Positions 6,694 to 7,118 of a stretch of 7,118 bases of DNA are shown here, one piece after another. Position 1 is the stretch's first letter. The number at the start of each line of letters is the position of its first letter. A model generated the notes under the pieces. That model saw only the letters and a list, made by a program, of their open reading frames with translations, was not told where the DNA came from and made no database searches. Position numbers and translations under genes: made by a program. Source of the stretch: JANOBD01 sp031411495 (GTDB lineage Bacteria > Planctomycetota > Phycisphaerae > Tepidisphaerales > Tepidisphaeraceae); assembly GCA_031411495.1 (NCBI GenBank), contig JANOBD010000063.1, positions 1 through 7,118 on the forward strand, read 5' to 3'.

Positions 6694-6848
6694 GTGCCGG
6701 ACGCTGAGAAAGAGCCCCCCGAGTTTCTCATTACGCCGATGCGAAGTCCCGGACACCGGAAGTCTTTTGGTTTCGAGTTGTCGTGATTTGCGGATGTGTA
6801 TTCGGAATTGGTGCAATCATCTACATGCTCATTCAGCGACTGAGATAG
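6694..6848 (+). pseudogene. Small single-pass membrane protein, apparently frameshifted
   Basis: A GTG at 6694, with AAGGA 7 nt upstream, opens a 30-residue frame (MPDAEKEPPEFLITPMRSPG..., stop at 6784-6786). In the -1 frame the DNA continues as an obvious transmembrane segment from 6768 to a TAG at 6846-6848. It is a hydrophobic run (VVVICGCVFGIGAIIYMLI) bounded by Arg on both sides. Joining the two frames at the TCTTTTGG run (6763-6770) gives one sensible protein of about 51 residues: a charged, proline-rich N-terminus, then one helix and a basic tail. Three readings are possible: a natural one-base loss in the T run, a sequencing error, or -1 ribosomal slippage. The site is not a canonical X XXY YYZ heptamer. 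The gene begins 1 nt after the upstream stop, so it is probably in the same transcript. Its function is unknown. Confidence 0.5.
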
Positions 6849-6849
6849 C

Positions 6850-6863
6850 TACTTGCGCAAGTA
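6850..6863. repeat. 14-bp perfect palindrome
   Basis: TACTTGCGCAAGTA is self-complementary. It lies 2 nt past the stop of the small membrane gene and is followed by a run of A, not T, on the plus strand. It is therefore not a standard intrinsic terminator for the upstream genes. It could be a protein-binding site. Confidence 0.45.
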
Positions 6864-6901
6864 AAAACCAAAACTCCGTGCGGTTGGCGTGAGACTCTAA
6901 C

Positions 6902-6957
6902 GTGGCATGGGCCTCCGGCACATGATGAAAAGAACACGTGCCGGAGGCCCGTGCCAC
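6902..6957. repeat. REP-like 20-bp inverted repeat (GTGGCAYGGGCCTCCGGCAC)
   Basis: The arms 6902-6921 and 6938-6957 are inverted copies of 20 bp with one difference (T6908 opposite G6951, a G-U wobble in RNA). The 16-nt loop is A-rich. No T run follows on either strand. The wording GGGCCTCCGGC resembles short palindromic repeats that I recall being dispersed in intergenic regions of planctomycete genomes; this is recollection, not a search result. It may be a REP/MITE copy, and it could also stabilise or end transcripts from the 5829-6848 genes. Confidence 0.7.
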
Positions 6958-7023
6958 AGTAGACGTAGGGGCGGCTGAACAGCATTGCGCGCATCAGATT
7001 CCTGCGCTTGCGCCATTCACTGA

Positions 7024-7095
7024 TCTGATCCACACTTGCATCGAGTTCTACAACCGGTCACACGACCAAGTTCTTCGAGGCAAGTATGGATCAGA
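7024..7095. repeat. 72-nt imperfect palindrome with 22-nt arms
   Basis: The arms 7024-7045 and 7074-7095 pair at 19 Watson-Crick positions plus one G-T, with mismatches at 7033/7086 and 7040/7079. Within the 28-nt loop, GGTC (7056-7059) and GACC (7064-7067) can pair, and AAC (7052-7054) with GTT (7070-7072). The whole block can therefore fold into one long stem. It could be a structured RNA, a transposon end or folded recombination substrate, or a regulatory hairpin for a gene to the right. Confidence 0.55.
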
Positions 7096-7118
7096 ACCAG
7101 TGCTGGCGGATCGTCTAT

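Larger units (their letters stand above)
6849..7118. other. Repeat-rich right-end region without a convincing gene
   Basis: Three inverted repeats fill most of this stretch: 6850-6863, 6902-6957 and 7024-7095. Two weak open frames run off the right edge. One starts at ATG 7086, with GAGG (7077-7080) 5 nt upstream, but has only 11 codons in view. The other is a plus-strand frame open from 6929 (GTG at 6938) that passes through both large repeats. Either could be the start of a gene outside the window. Neither shows a recognisable motif, and the ATG lies inside the arm of a palindrome, so I call neither. Confidence 0.5.

Noticed and set aside
6902..6957. Rho-independent terminator
   Set aside because: The stem is strong, but no T run follows on either strand and the 16-nt loop is long, so a repeat element is more likely.
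7024..7095. Integron attC site
   Set aside because: The size fits and AAC/GTT pairs occur, but they lie near the loop instead of at the outer ends as RYYYAAC/GTTRRRY, and no integrase or cassette structure is visible.
1..7118. CRISPR arrays, tRNA or rRNA genes, phage or defence modules
   Set aside because: No regularly spaced direct repeats, cloverleaf or conserved rRNA segments, and no defence-type gene apart from the degraded Uma2 remnant.

Overview
The window is GC-rich bacterial chromosomal DNA whose core is a propionate-degrading methylcitrate operon. Three genes on the minus strand, in the order prpB (methylisocitrate lyase), prpC (2-methylcitrate synthase) and prpD (2-methylcitrate dehydratase), are complete and match their families closely. 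Together they condense propionyl-CoA with oxaloacetate, dehydrate the 2-methylcitrate formed, and cleave 2-methylisocitrate to pyruvate and succinate. Rehydration of 2-methyl-cis-aconitate needs an aconitase that is not in the window. No regulator (prpR), propionyl-CoA synthetase (prpE) or acnD/prpF pair is visible. The lineage is inferred, not proven. A Uma2-type protein remnant, poorly conserved ribosome-binding sites and a dispersed-repeat-like hairpin reading GTGGCAYGGGCCTCCGGC suggest Planctomycetota.

Layout, left to right. At 93-1499 (+) is a complete aconitase-superfamily large subunit, most like the plant-type 3-isopropylmalate dehydratase large subunit (leuC), with all three [4Fe-4S] cysteines. 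No small subunit follows it. From 1500 to 1767 is a non-coding gap between convergent genes, holding several GC-rich hairpins. From 1768 to 5399 (-) lies prpD-prpC-prpB, transcribed right to left. prpB and prpC are essentially fused end to start, but prpC and prpD are separated by 153 bp. Almost all of that gap is a 133-bp nested inverted repeat with 21-bp imperfect terminal arms and a flanking AACC duplication, which looks like a small non-autonomous mobile element. At 5432-5737 (-), just upstream of prpB, is a shortened Uma2/DUF820 gene that seems to have lost its central core. A 91-bp divergent region with a short palindrome follows.

At 5829-6692 (+) is an intact but unrecognised 287-residue, tryptophan-rich soluble protein. 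Directly after it is a small membrane-protein gene (6694-6848) that appears to be split by a one-base frameshift. The right end (6849-7118) has no convincing gene. It carries a 14-bp palindrome, a 20-bp-stem repeat hairpin and a second, 72-nt imperfect palindrome, so it looks like a repeat-rich intergenic stretch.

I see no clearly new multi-gene system. The points most worth following up are the repeat element inside the prp operon, the decayed Uma2 gene, the frameshifted small membrane protein, the unknown Trp-rich protein and the orphan leuC-like subunit beside the methylcitrate genes.
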